A stretch of DNA of 64,000 nucleotides from Sphingomicrobium sp. XHP0239 (GTDB taxonomy: Bacteria; Pseudomonadota; Alphaproteobacteria; Sphingomonadales; Sphingomonadaceae): contig NZ_CP154608.1 of the NCBI RefSeq assembly GCF_039555325.1, positions 1,736,001 to 1,800,000 of the forward strand, given 5' to 3'. Position 1 is the stretch's first letter, and each line of letters starts with the position of its first letter. The notes beneath the pieces are model-generated. The model made no database searches and was not told the origin of the DNA. It saw only the letters and a list, made by a program, of their open reading frames with translations. Of this stretch, positions 25,691 through 33,552 are shown piece after piece. The position numbers and the translations under genes were made by a program.

Positions 25691-26215
25691 TCAGTCGATC
25701 CGCTCGAGCCCGCTCCGGAACCGGGCGGCCTTGGCGACATAATGCGCGGCGTTGAGGCGGATCTTCTCGATCGCCTCTTCGTCCAGCGTGCGGATCGCCT
25801 TTCCGGGCGCACCCACGATCAGGCTGCGTTCGGGATATTTCTTGCCCTCGGTGACCAGCGCCCCCGCGCCGACGATCGAACCCGCGCCGATGACGGCGCC
25901 GTTCAGGATCCGCGCGCCCATTCCCACCAGCACCTCGTCCTCGACCGTGCAGCCGTGAAGGATCGCGGCGTGACCGACCGTGACCCGCGCTCCGATCGTC
26001 AGCGGCGCGCCCGGATCGCTGTGTCCGATCGCCCCGTCCTGAAAATTACTGTCCTCGCCGATCCGGATCGGCGTGTTGTCGGCGCGGATGATCGCTCCGA
26101 ACCAGACGCTGGCGCGCGCCGCCAGATGCACGTCGCCGATCAGATCGGCACTCGGCGCGACCCACGCATCGGCGGCGATCTTCGGGCGGCTGTCGTCGAA
26201 TGAATAGAGGGTCAT
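25691..26215 (-). CDS. Gamma-carbonic-anhydrase-like hexapeptide-repeat protein
   Basis: A 174-aa left-handed beta-helix protein of the YrdA/PaaY/gamma-CA family. The opening motif (APSADLIGDVHLAARASVWFG) and repeated hexapeptides are clear. Candidate zinc-ligand histidines occur in AIGHSD and in VGHAAILHGC, the same spacing as in gamma-class enzymes. A C-terminal helix follows GAPGKAIR. Activity as a carbonic anhydrase cannot be judged from sequence; many homologues have no proven activity. The gene is monocistronic in appearance. Confidence 0.9.
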   Translation of the reverse strand: MTLYSFDDSRPKIAADAWVAPSADLIGDVHLAARASVWFGAIIRADNTPIRIGEDSNFQDGAIGHSDPGAPLTIGARVTVGHAAILHGCTVEDEVLVGMGARILNGAVIGAGSIVGAGALVTEGKKYPERSLIVGAPGKAIRTLDEEAIEKIRLNAAHYVAKAARFRSGLERID

Positions 26216-26310
26216 GCCCCCCTTCTACGCCCGGCCCGCCGCAACGGCCAACCCCCCTCCCACGGCCGCCCGACATCCACCCGAAGGGCTTGGACCGGTC
26301 GGCCAAATGG

Positions 26311-26333
26311 CTCCGGATCGAGTCGATCCGGAG
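26311..26333 (-). repeat. Perfect inverted repeat downstream of tRNA-Leu
   Basis: CTCCGGATCG, a three-base loop and CGATCCGGAG form a perfect 10-bp dyad 20 bases past the tRNA 3' end. No strong T-tract follows (CCATTTGG on the minus strand), so it may act as a weak terminator or processing boundary for the tRNA transcript. Confidence 0.5.
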
Positions 26334-26352
26334 GAACATGCAGATGAAAGGG

Positions 26353-26439
26353 TGGTGCCCAGGAGAGGACTCGAACCTCCACGGGGTTTCCCCCGCCGCC
26401 ACCTGAAGACGGTGCGTCTACCAATTCCGCCACCTGGGC
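26353..26439 (-). tRNA. tRNA-Leu (anticodon CAG)
   Basis: On the minus strand the sequence folds into a complete class II tRNA. Acceptor GCCCAGG/CCTGGGC, D-arm with AATTGGTAGA, anticodon stem CCGTC/GGCGG around loop TTCAGGT giving anticodon CAG, a long variable arm (CGGGG/CCCCG) and T-arm with TTCGAGT. The long variable arm and anticodon identify leucine (CUG codons, dominant in this GC-rich genome). The 3' CCA is encoded (26353-26355). Confidence 0.96.
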
Positions 26440-26474
26440 ACAGGCATGCGATTGCGATTGCCGGTAGGCCGCGC

Positions 26475-26503
26475 CGTCTATGAAAGGCCGCGGGCAGTGT
26501 CAA
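26475..26503 (-). promoter_or_regulatory. Candidate promoter of tRNA-Leu
   Basis: On the minus strand a perfect TTGACA (26498-26503) lies 16-17 bases before ATAGAC/TAGACG (26475-26481). The -10 match is modest, but the exact -35 box about 60 bases upstream of the mature tRNA and otherwise gene-free sequence favour a real promoter with a short processed leader. Confidence 0.5.
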
Positions 26504-26637
26504 CAAGAGAGCGCAGACCCGCGCGGGAAATCTCCCGATCATCCCCGCGGCCTTAACCTGAATTTAGCGAATGGGTGCGATCTTGCCCGGAAGAGCGCCT
26601 TACCGCGCCTGTCGTGAAACGAAGGAAGGTCACGTCG

Positions 26638-26952
26638 ATGAATGCCCAGGTCCCGCTCCAGTCGGTCCGCCGCCAGCCTCGAATCGATCTCGAGGCGCAG
26701 GTCTCGTCGCGCCGTGCGGGGCGGCATCCCTACCCGACCACCATCACCAATCTCTCGCCCGGAGGCTGCTGCCTCGAACTGCCCTTCGGCGCGATGGTCG
26801 GCGAGCGGATCTGGGTCACCCTTCCCGGTCTGGCCCCGATCGAGGCGCAGGTCGGCTGGTCGGGACGCCACCTCACCGGGTGCATCTTCTCGACCCCTCT
26901 GCACGCGGCGGTGTTCGAAACCCTGCTCACCCGGATGCAGTCGGACGCCTGA
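26638..26952 (+). CDS. PilZ-domain protein
   Basis: A 104-aa single-domain protein. It shows the PilZ pattern: an RRQPR arginine motif near residues 12-16, then a beta-barrel containing NLSPGGCCLELP, close to the D/NxSxxG part of the cyclic-di-GMP-binding signature. It could therefore be a c-di-GMP receptor. The first motif is RxxPR rather than the usual RxxxR followed by a long linker, so binding is likely but not certain. The ATG at 26638 is chosen because GGAAGG lies ten bases upstream; a longer frame begins at 26575. No partner gene is adjacent. Confidence 0.8.
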   Translation: MNAQVPLQSVRRQPRIDLEAQVSSRRAGRHPYPTTITNLSPGGCCLELPFGAMVGERIWVTLPGLAPIEAQVGWSGRHLTGCIFSTPLHAAVFETLLTRMQSDA

Positions 26953-27034
26953 TCGCCCCATTGCGGGGTTGTGAGACGCCGAGCCTCTCGCCTAGAGAAA
27001 CGAACCACTCCGTTTCCCTAGCCGAGGCTATTTC

Positions 27035-27985
27035 ATGTCCGACCCCACCGCACCCAGGATCGTCACGCTTATCGGCGGGGGCGGCTTCATCGGTCGCTAT
27101 GCGGTCGAGGCGCTACTCAAACATGACGTCCGCCTGCGCATCGCGGAACGCAATCCCAAGAGCGCGCACACGCTGATGCCGCTGTCCAAGCCCGGCCAGA
27201 TCGCGCTGATGCCCGCCGATCTGACCCGGCCCGCAACCATCGAGACGGCGGTCGCGGGAAGCGATGCGGTCGTCAATCTGGTCGGCACCTTCGACGTCGC
27301 CAGCCAGCAGGCGCTCCACGTCGAGGGCGCGGGCCGCGCCGCCGACCTCGCGAAACAGGCCGGCGCCAAGGCATTCGTCCATGTCAGCGCGATCGGCGCC
27401 GATCCCGACGCCGCCTCCCATTATGCCCGCACCAAGGGCAAGGGCGAGGCCGCCGTTCGCGACGCCTTCCCGGGGGCCACGATCCTGCGTCCCTCGACCG
27501 TCTTCGGTGCGGAGGATGAGTTCACTAACCGCTTCGCCGGGATGATGGACCTGCCCGCGACGCCGGTCCTCGCCGCCGACACGCGGTTCCAGCCCGTCTT
27601 TGTCCGCGACCTCGGCCGCGCGATCGCCAGCGCAGCGCTCGACCCCGGGACCCACGGCGGCAAGACCTACGAGATCGCCGGCCCTGACGTGATGAGTCTC
27701 ATGGAAATCAATCGCGCCATCGCCGACCTGTCGGGCCGCGACCCCAATCTCGTCGAACTGCCCGACGTCTTCGGCAGCATGATCGCCAAGCTGGGCTTCC
27801 TCCCCGGCGCGCCCCTGACCAAGGATCAATGGACCCTGCTCCAGTCCGACAACGTCAAGGCCGACGACCGGCCCGGTCTCGCCGAAATGGGCATCGCCGC
27901 CACTCCGCTCCGCTCGGTCGCGGGCGACTGGCTGGGCAAGTACAAGCCCGGCGGTCGTTTCGCCCCCTCGCGCAAGAACGCCTGA
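27035..27985 (+). CDS. NDUFA9-like NAD(P)-binding protein (atypical SDR)
   Basis: A 316-aa Rossmann-fold protein of the atypical short-chain dehydrogenase group that includes the complex I subunit NDUFA9. The N-terminal GGGGFIGRYAVEALL is the dinucleotide-binding loop. The core has VNLVGTFDVASQQALHVEGA, VHVSAIGADP and YARTKGKGEAAVR, the last in the position of the SDR YxxxK. A C-terminal substrate domain follows (about 200-316). In alphaproteobacteria such proteins are often annotated as complex I-associated, but none of the nuo genes is nearby. uppP begins five bases after its stop. Confidence 0.88.
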   Translation: MSDPTAPRIVTLIGGGGFIGRYAVEALLKHDVRLRIAERNPKSAHTLMPLSKPGQIALMPADLTRPATIETAVAGSDAVVNLVGTFDVASQQALHVEGAGRAADLAKQAGAKAFVHVSAIGADPDAASHYARTKGKGEAAVRDAFPGATILRPSTVFGAEDEFTNRFAGMMDLPATPVLAADTRFQPVFVRDLGRAIASAALDPGTHGGKTYEIAGPDVMSLMEINRAIADLSGRDPNLVELPDVFGSMIAKLGFLPGAPLTKDQWTLLQSDNVKADDRPGLAEMGIAATPLRSVAGDWLGKYKPGGRFAPSRKNA

Positions 27986-27989
27986 GCCC

Positions 27990-28817
27990 ATGTCCGTCAC
28001 CCTGCTCGTCGTCATCCTCGGCATCGTCGAGGGTCTTACCGAATATCTGCCCGTCTCCTCGACCGGCCATCTCATCCTCGCGACCGAACTGCTGGGCTTC
28101 TCCGCCGAGGATTGGGCGGTGTTCAACATCGCGATCCAGCCCGGCGCGATCCTCGCGGTCGTGGTGCTCTACTGGAAGACCTTCTGGGGCGTCTTGAAAG
28201 GCATGTTCGAAGGATCGAAGGGCGCATGGGATTTCGTGCGCAACATCCTCGTCGCCTTCTTCCCCGCCGTTGCGCTGGGCCTTCTCTTCGGCGACCAGAT
28301 CGACGTGCTGCTCGCCAATGCGGTGGTGGTCGCCTGGGCGCTCATCATCGGCGGGATCGGCATCCTGCTCGTCGAAAAGCTCGCCAATCCGCCCGCCCGT
28401 CCCGACATTCCCGAGGATCAGATCGGCGGCGCGGTCGCCACCATGAGCTTCGGCAAGTCGCTGATGATCGGCGTGGTCCAGTGTCTCGCGATGATCCCGG
28501 GGGTCAGCCGCTCGGGCGCGACCATCATGGGCGCGATGGCGATGGGCGTCGATCGCCGCACCGCCGCGGAATTCAGCTTCTTCCTCGCCGTGCCGACATT
28601 GTCGGGGGCGACCGTCTATTCGCTCTACAAGGCGCGCGACCAGATCACCCCCGACGACCTCGGCCTCATCGGCTGGGGCGCGCTGGTGAGCTTCATCGTC
28701 GCTTATGTGGTCGTTAAGGCCTTCATCGCCATCGTGACGAAAATCGGTTTTGCGCCGTTCGCCTGGTATCGTATCATGGTGGGGATCGCCGCGCTGGTCT
28801 GGCTCGGCGCCGTTTGA
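27990..28817 (+). CDS. uppP: Undecaprenyl-diphosphate phosphatase UppP (BacA)
   Basis: Integral membrane phosphatase, 275 aa, that recycles undecaprenyl pyrophosphate to the monophosphate carrier lipid for peptidoglycan synthesis. Both catalytic signatures are present: GIVEGLTEYLPVSSTGHLIL near the N-terminus and PGVSRSGATI around residue 170. Multiple hydrophobic helices agree with the usual topology. It lies directly after the NDUFA9-like gene, likely co-transcribed, and the downstream DUF2059 gene starts 26 bases after its stop. Confidence 0.96.
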   Translation: MSVTLLVVILGIVEGLTEYLPVSSTGHLILATELLGFSAEDWAVFNIAIQPGAILAVVVLYWKTFWGVLKGMFEGSKGAWDFVRNILVAFFPAVALGLLFGDQIDVLLANAVVVAWALIIGGIGILLVEKLANPPARPDIPEDQIGGAVATMSFGKSLMIGVVQCLAMIPGVSRSGATIMGAMAMGVDRRTAAEFSFFLAVPTLSGATVYSLYKARDQITPDDLGLIGWGALVSFIVAYVVVKAFIAIVTKIGFAPFAWYRIMVGIAALVWLGAV

Positions 28818-28843
28818 ACAACAGCATTTTGGGGGAAATGAAC

Positions 28844-29785
28844 ATGAAGAAGATTCTGCTGGCCGCGACGGCCGCCGCCGCTTTCACCGCAACGCCCGCG
28901 TTCGCCAACGACACGAGCCAGCCCGTCGACAGCATCCGCATCGCACCCAGCGATGCGCGCATCGCGCTCGCCCGCGAGGCAATCGACCTCATGTATCCCC
29001 AGGGCCAGACCGACTATCTCGTCAACTACATGATGGGCCCGTACGCCGACTACATGCTCACCACGCCGCTGTCGCAGCTGGCCGAGGACTTCGGCGTGCG
29101 CGAATCGGCCGCCGCGTTCGGCGAGCTCCTTCCGATGCTGATGGGCGAGATGGGCGGGGGCATGGAGATGCCCGACGAGATGAACCCCGAAGCCATGGCC
29201 GCGGGCGTCGACATGATGATCGCGATGCTGGGCGACAAGACGATCCAGGGCTTCATCGTCGAACAGGACGAACATTTCGAGGAGCGCCTGTCGATCGTGC
29301 GCGACGTGCTGCAGGATCGCATGCCCGCCATCGCGACCGAATTCGAAGGTCCGTTGCGCGACGCGCTCGCCACCGTCTTCGCGCAGAAGTTCACTGACAC
29401 CGAATTGAGCGAGATCGCCGCCTTCGCCGACACCCCCGCGGGCCAGAAGTATGCGCGCACCTATCTCGTGGCCCAGTTCGAACCCGCCTATTACGGCGGC
29501 GTCATGCGCGCGGTGCCCGCCGTGGTGCCCCAGTTCATGCCGCTCGTCGAGGAAATCACCGAGCGCACGTCGCACCTTCCCCCGCTGTTCCCGGAAACGG
29601 TCTATTGCGACGACCTCGAGGAAGGCGACGAGACCGAATGCGTCGAGCGCCCGACCATCGAGATCCCTGGCGATAACGACATGACCCCGCAGCAGCAGGC
29701 CGCACAGCTCGAGGCCGAAGCCGCCGAGTACGAGCAGATGGCCGCGAACCTTCGCGCCGAGGCCGCCGAGCTTCGCGCCCAGTAG
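28844..29785 (+). CDS. Exported DUF2059-domain protein
   Basis: A 313-aa protein with a clear signal peptide (KKILLAATAAAAFTATPAFA). The central part (about 30-230) is alpha-helical with a DUF2059-like segment (FAQKFTDTELSEIAAFADTPAGQKYA). The C-terminal 50 residues include a DDLEEGDETECVE acidic stretch and an AAQLEAEAAEYEQMAANLRAEAAEL coiled coil. Start at ATG 28844 because GGGGGA lies seven bases upstream; TTG 28814 and ATG 28838 are in frame but poorly placed. A good intrinsic terminator follows. Likely periplasmic; function unknown. Confidence 0.82.
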   Translation: MKKILLAATAAAAFTATPAFANDTSQPVDSIRIAPSDARIALAREAIDLMYPQGQTDYLVNYMMGPYADYMLTTPLSQLAEDFGVRESAAAFGELLPMLMGEMGGGMEMPDEMNPEAMAAGVDMMIAMLGDKTIQGFIVEQDEHFEERLSIVRDVLQDRMPAIATEFEGPLRDALATVFAQKFTDTELSEIAAFADTPAGQKYARTYLVAQFEPAYYGGVMRAVPAVVPQFMPLVEEITERTSHLPPLFPETVYCDDLEEGDETECVERPTIEIPGDNDMTPQQQAAQLEAEAAEYEQMAANLRAEAAELRAQ

Positions 29786-29804
29786 AGCCGTTCATCGACC
29801 ATCG

Positions 29805-29841
29805 GGCCGCTCGCTTCGCTGGACGGGGCGGGCGGCCTTTT
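29805..29841 (+). terminator. Rho-independent terminator after the DUF2059 gene
   Basis: A 10-bp stem (GGCCGCTCGC at 29805-29814 with GCGGGCGGCC at 29828-29837, one U-G pair) with a 13-base loop, followed by TTTTCTAT. It lies 20 bases after the stop and closes the NDUFA9-like/uppP/DUF2059 transcription unit. Confidence 0.8.
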
Positions 29842-29863
29842 CTATGCCGCGATCGAAACACTC

Positions 29864-30535
29864 ATGTACCAGCTCTACCAATTCCCCCTCTGCCCCCATT
29901 CCCGCAAGGTTCGCCTCGTGCTGGGCGAAAAGGGCGTGCCGTTCGAGCTGGTGCGCGAATACCCCTGGGAACGGCGCGACGAGTTCATCGACATGAACCC
30001 CGCGGGCGAGACCCCCGTTCTGGTCGACCCCGCCAAGGGTCTCACCCTCATCGGCGCGCAGGTAATCTGCGAATATGTCGAGGAGGTCACCGACAAGACC
30101 CCGATGCTCCCCGGCGGCGCCGGTCAGCGCGCCGAGATCCGCCGCCTCGCCGACTGGTTCGACCGCAAGTTGTGGATCGATGTCGTCGCCCCGCTCTTGG
30201 AAGAACGGATGCTCAAGCGCGTCGTCCTGCGCACCAGCCCCGACACGGTCCGCCTGCGCGGCGCGATGCGCGCCGCCAACGGCCACCTCGACTATATGGA
30301 CTATCTCCTCGACCATCGCCGCTGGCTCGGCGGCCAGAGCCTCAGTCTCGCCGATTTCAGCGCGGCCGCGATGCTCAGCGTCGTCGACTATCTGGGGGCG
30401 CTAGACTGGCGCGGGCACGAGGCCACCAAGGACTGGTACGCGGTGATGAAGTCGCGCCCTTGCTTCCGCCCTCTGCTCGGCGAGCGTCAGGACGGCATCT
30501 CGCCGCCGGCGCATTATGATAAAGTCGACTTCTGA
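29864..30535 (+). CDS. Glutathione S-transferase family protein
   Basis: A 223-aa protein with a thioredoxin-like N-terminal domain (about 1-80: LYQFPLCPHSRKVRLVLGEKG, the cis-proline PVLVD and IGAQVICEYVEE for glutathione gamma-glutamyl binding) and an all-helical C-terminal domain with LSLADFSAAAMLSVVDYLG, the N-capping box of GSTs. The C-P-H-S position could supply a catalytic cysteine or serine. Substrate unknown. A 59-aa frame starts inside its stop codon. Confidence 0.88.
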   Translation: MYQLYQFPLCPHSRKVRLVLGEKGVPFELVREYPWERRDEFIDMNPAGETPVLVDPAKGLTLIGAQVICEYVEEVTDKTPMLPGGAGQRAEIRRLADWFDRKLWIDVVAPLLEERMLKRVVLRTSPDTVRLRGAMRAANGHLDYMDYLLDHRRWLGGQSLSLADFSAAAMLSVVDYLGALDWRGHEATKDWYAVMKSRPCFRPLLGERQDGISPPAHYDKVDF

Positions 30536-30714
30536 TGAGCGACCATCGGAAACTGAGGGTGAAAGCTTTCGAACGAGACGGCGAAAGAATTTTCTATTTT
30601 CCGAACCGCAAGTCAGGCGGCAAACGTGTTACGGCAGAGGAGTATGAAGCATTCTTGAGCGGGTCGGTCCGGAAGGTCGTAGAGCTTCATAGCTCGTTCT
30701 CCGGACGACCCTAA
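30535..30714 (+). CDS. Small hypothetical protein coupled to the GST gene
   Basis: A 59-aa basic protein (MSDHRKLRVKAFERDGERIF, ending SSFSGRP). Its ATG overlaps the GST stop codon as TGATG, the classic arrangement for translational coupling. Composition looks like real protein: a predicted beta hairpin (LRVKAFERDGERIFYFPN) then a helix (TAEEYEAFLSG). Base composition is clearly lower in GC than its neighbours. No family recognised. Confidence 0.6.
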   Translation: MSDHRKLRVKAFERDGERIFYFPNRKSGGKRVTAEEYEAFLSGSVRKVVELHSSFSGRP

Positions 30715-30747
30715 CCGAAAGTACGGCCAATTTCATTACTTTCAGTT

Positions 30748-31143
30748 TCACTCTCCACTGAAAGAACGGATAAAAGCGTTCTCCCCCGCACAATTCACAT
30801 TATTGTTCACGAGTTTGGGATAAAACTCGACCATGAAGTTAGCTGTTTTACCCAACTCTATAGCCCCGCTATCTGGCACGTTGAGATTACTTCCTATCTC
30901 GGAGACAGAGCTTCCGAGTGGAAAAAACGCGACGTAGGTTCTGCGTCCATCGACAAGATAGATGCAGTTATCGACATTCTCTAAGCGACCGACTCTTTTG
31001 GCGGCAGTAACGATGTCGCCGCCATCGAAGGTCTGAAGGATCGTTGCGTCGATCTTATCCTTGGGTACAGTCGTACAAGATGAGAGAACACCGAAACCGA
31101 TGATTGCTAATGATCGCACAAATCCCTGTAAAGCGATACGCAT
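30748..31143 (-). CDS. Putative lipoprotein of unknown function
   Basis: A 131-aa protein with a lipoprotein signal peptide: basic start MRIALQGFVR, hydrophobic core and lipobox VLSSC. The mature part is a small alpha/beta domain with two further cysteines (NVDNCIYLVDG and NNNVNCAGEN) that could form a disulfide. Codon use is far less GC-rich than surrounding genes, suggesting recent acquisition. It is convergent with the 59-aa gene, and a 7-bp inverted repeat (30739-30764, CTTTCAG/CTGAAAG) spans its stop, possibly a weak terminator. No family recognised. Confidence 0.68.
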   Translation of the reverse strand: MRIALQGFVRSLAIIGFGVLSSCTTVPKDKIDATILQTFDGGDIVTAAKRVGRLENVDNCIYLVDGRRTYVAFFPLGSSVSEIGSNLNVPDSGAIELGKTANFMVEFYPKLVNNNVNCAGENAFIRSFSGE

Positions 31144-31549
31144 GAGCAGTCCCGTTTACGTAAGCAATTCAGACAAAATCGATAAGCAAAACATTTGTTC
31201 CTTCTCGGAAGGTTCTTCTTCAAGGTTATCAACTGGCGGGCACAATGGCCAAAGCACAACGGATAGTGCCGCAACCCTCGTATGACTCGAGGTCGTGGTT
31301 TACTTTAGGTGTGGCTTCGCAGAGCGCGCTCTGATTGAAGCGGGCAAGCAGCTTTCCCGTACAGGCATCGATTTAATCGACCTTGCAGATCAGCGATCGT
31401 AACATGAGACGACGCTGACCATGGCGAGCCGTCGTGCCGCCTCGTGACATATCTTCTCTGGAACTTTGGAAGAGTTTCCCGCTTAGTTCGCGCGTTCTTA
31501 TGGGATTCGGGGCGTTCTTGTTGCTTGGGTTTGTAGTCGATCTGATATT
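31144..31549. other. Low-GC intergenic region with a possible gene remnant
   Basis: About 400 bases at roughly 50 % GC. No complete gene is visible. A frame at 31295-31402 on the plus strand encodes about 35 residues with protein-like character (YFRCGFAERALIEAGKQL, ending LIDLADQRS), but it has only a GTG for a start and no upstream continuation. It looks like the C-terminal scrap of a lost gene. Confidence 0.4.
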
Positions 31550-32269
31550 CTAGCTACGCCGCGCACTCATCAGATAGTTGAGCCGCAGATCCTCACTGAG
31601 GTGCAGCCCTTTTGCCGGCCCGAACGCAATGCCCTTGCGCTCGACCACCTCGAACCCCTCGGCCGCCAGCATCGCTTCCAGATCCTCGGGCGGAATGAAC
31701 TGGTCGTAGTCGTGGGTGCCGCGCGGGATGCGGCCCGTGCCTTCGGCCAGCGTGATCGTCAGCAATCGCGACAGCGGCGTCCGGTTGGGCGTCGACAGGA
31801 TCAGGAGCCCGTCCTCCGCCACCCGCGCCGCCACCGCGCGCAGGAACTCGCGCGGGTCGGCGACATGCTCGATCACTTCCAGCGCGGTCACCAGGTCGAA
31901 CGTCCCCTCGACCTCGGCCACCTCGCCCGCGCGATAGTCGATCATCAGCCCGCTCTGAATCGAATGCGCCTTCGCCGCCTCGATCAGTTCGGGCGCCGCA
32001 TCGACCCCCGTTACGCTCGCCCCCAGCCGCGACAGCGGTTCGGCCAGCAGCCCCGCTCCGCACCCGACGTCGAGCGCGCTTCTGCCGTCGAGCGGCGCGA
32101 AGTCGCATTCGTCGAGGCCGAAATGGCGGTCGAGCTGTTCGCGGATGAATTCCAGCCGCACGGGATTCAGTTTGTGCAGCATCGCGCTGCGGCCCTTTGG
32201 GTCCCACCAGTCGCCCGCCATGCCGCCGAAATGCGCGGCCTCGGCCGCCACGATGCTTGTCTTCGCCAT
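31550..32269 (-). CDS. ubiG: Ubiquinone biosynthesis O-methyltransferase UbiG
   Basis: SAM-dependent methyltransferase, 239 aa, carrying out both O-methylation steps of ubiquinone synthesis. Motif I is LDVGCGAGLLAEPLSRLGA, followed by VTGVDAAPELIEAAKAH, motif II FDLVTALEVIEHVADP and LSTPNRTPLSRLLTI, all diagnostic of UbiG. The N-terminal FGGMAGDWWDPKGRSAMLHKLNPVR is also family-specific. Divergent from lysC by about 60 bases. coq7, for another step of the same pathway, lies at 48125. Confidence 0.95.
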   Translation of the reverse strand: MAKTSIVAAEAAHFGGMAGDWWDPKGRSAMLHKLNPVRLEFIREQLDRHFGLDECDFAPLDGRSALDVGCGAGLLAEPLSRLGASVTGVDAAPELIEAAKAHSIQSGLMIDYRAGEVAEVEGTFDLVTALEVIEHVADPREFLRAVAARVAEDGLLILSTPNRTPLSRLLTITLAEGTGRIPRGTHDYDQFIPPEDLEAMLAAEGFEVVERKGIAFGPAKGLHLSEDLRLNYLMSARRS

Positions 32270-32331
32270 GCCCCCTTCCTAACAGGGCGCCATCCGTTTC
32301 CCTAGGAGAATGATCGCTGGCCCGCGTCGTC

Positions 32332-33552
32332 ATGAAATTCGGTGGCACCTCGATGGCCGGCATCGAACGCATCCGCCACGTCGCGGAGCGCGTCCGCCGC
32401 GAGGTCGAGGCGGGCAACGAGGTCGCGGTCGTCGTCAGCGCGATGGCAGGCGAGACCGACCGGCTGGTGCAGCTGTGCAAGGAAGCCGCCGCCACGTTCG
32501 ATCCACGCGAATATGATGTGGTGGTCGCTTCCGGCGAACAGGTGACCGCGGGCCTCCTCGCCATCACGCTCACCGGCATGGGCGTGAACGCCAAAAGCTG
32601 GATGGGCTGGCAGCTTCCGATCCGCGCCTCGGGCCACAGCGCCGCGCTGATCGAGGGCATCGACGTCGACGTGATGGAGCGCGTCTTCTCGGGCGGCGGG
32701 GTCGCGGTCATCCCAGGCTTCCAAGGCGTCACCGACACCAACGAGATCGCCACGCTGGGCCGCGGGGGCAGCGACACCTCCGCCGTCGCGGTGGCCGCGG
32801 CGATGAACGCCGATCGCTGCGATATCTATACCGACGTGGACGGGGTCTACACCACCGACCCGCGCATCGTCCCCAAGGCGCGCAAACTGGACACCATCAC
32901 CTTCGAGGAAATGCTCGAACTGGCCAGCACCGGCGCCAAGGTGCTGCAGACCCGCTCCGTCGGGCTCGCCATGCGCACCGGAATGCCGCTCACCGTGCTG
33001 TCGAGCTTCGAGGACACCCCCGGAACCCGCATCGTCGACGACGACGCGCTGGAGAATGACATGGAACGCAACATCCTTACCGGCATTGCCCACGACAAGA
33101 ACGAGGCGATGGTCACCCTGACCGGCCTTCCCGACGAGGTCGGCATGGTCGCCAAGATCTTCGCGCCCCTGTCCAAGGCCGACGTCAACGTCGATATGAT
33201 CGTCCAGTCGGTACCGCGAAAGGGCGAACCCAGCGTCCTCACCTTCACCGTTCCCACCGACAGCCTCGCCAGGGCCTCCGCCGAACTGGAAAAGCTGAAG
33301 GGCGAGATCGGCTACGACGAGATGATCACCGATGTGGACGTCGTGAAGGTCAGCGCGGTGGGCGTCGGCATGCGCTCCAACGCGGGCATTGCCGCGACCA
33401 TGTTCGAAACGCTCGCCAAGCGCGGCATCAACATCCTCGCCATCACCACCAGCGAGATCAAGGTCTCGGTCCTGATCCCCGAGGAATATCTCGAACTGGC
33501 CGTCCGGGTGCTGCACAGCGCCTACGGTCTCGACGCGGAGGACGGCGAATGA
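32332..33552 (+). CDS. lysC: Aspartate kinase
   Basis: First enzyme of the aspartate family pathway (lysine, threonine, methionine, diaminopimelate), 406 aa from the ATG. Kinase domain opens with MKFGGTSMAG and contains GRGGSDTSAVAVA and DVDGVYTTDPRIVPKA. Two ACT domains form the C-terminus (VTLTGLPDEVGMVAKIF; KVSAVGVGMRSNAGIAATMFE), as in monofunctional, feedback-regulated aspartokinases. The best ribosome-binding site (AGGAGA, 32304-32309) is 22 bases before this ATG but seven before an in-frame CTG at 32317, which would add LARVV, matching the usual family N-terminus. The stop overlaps the next start as ATGA. Confidence 0.95.
   Translation: MKFGGTSMAGIERIRHVAERVRREVEAGNEVAVVVSAMAGETDRLVQLCKEAAATFDPREYDVVVASGEQVTAGLLAITLTGMGVNAKSWMGWQLPIRASGHSAALIEGIDVDVMERVFSGGGVAVIPGFQGVTDTNEIATLGRGGSDTSAVAVAAAMNADRCDIYTDVDGVYTTDPRIVPKARKLDTITFEEMLELASTGAKVLQTRSVGLAMRTGMPLTVLSSFEDTPGTRIVDDDALENDMERNILTGIAHDKNEAMVTLTGLPDEVGMVAKIFAPLSKADVNVDMIVQSVPRKGEPSVLTFTVPTDSLARASAELEKLKGEIGYDEMITDVDVVKVSAVGVGMRSNAGIAATMFETLAKRGINILAITTSEIKVSVLIPEEYLELAVRVLHSAYGLDAEDGE

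Noticed and set aside
22348-25812. Minus-strand open frame of 1154 codons opposite the type I secretion genes
   Set aside because: It covers two well-identified genes with complete ABC and HlyD motifs. Its product is Arg/Asp/Gly-rich shadow sequence.
26311-26333. Dyad near tRNA-Leu as an integrase attachment site
   Set aside because: No integrase, no repeat of the tRNA 3' end and no island boundary is visible nearby.
30739-30764. Inverted repeat as an intrinsic terminator of the lipoprotein gene
   Set aside because: The stem is only 7 bp, the loop contains the stop codon and no T-run follows, so I list it only as a remark in the gene entry.
31061-31285. 74-codon plus-strand frame in the low-GC patch
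   Set aside because: It overlaps the start of the lipoprotein gene on the other strand, has no ribosome-binding site and a non-protein-like composition.
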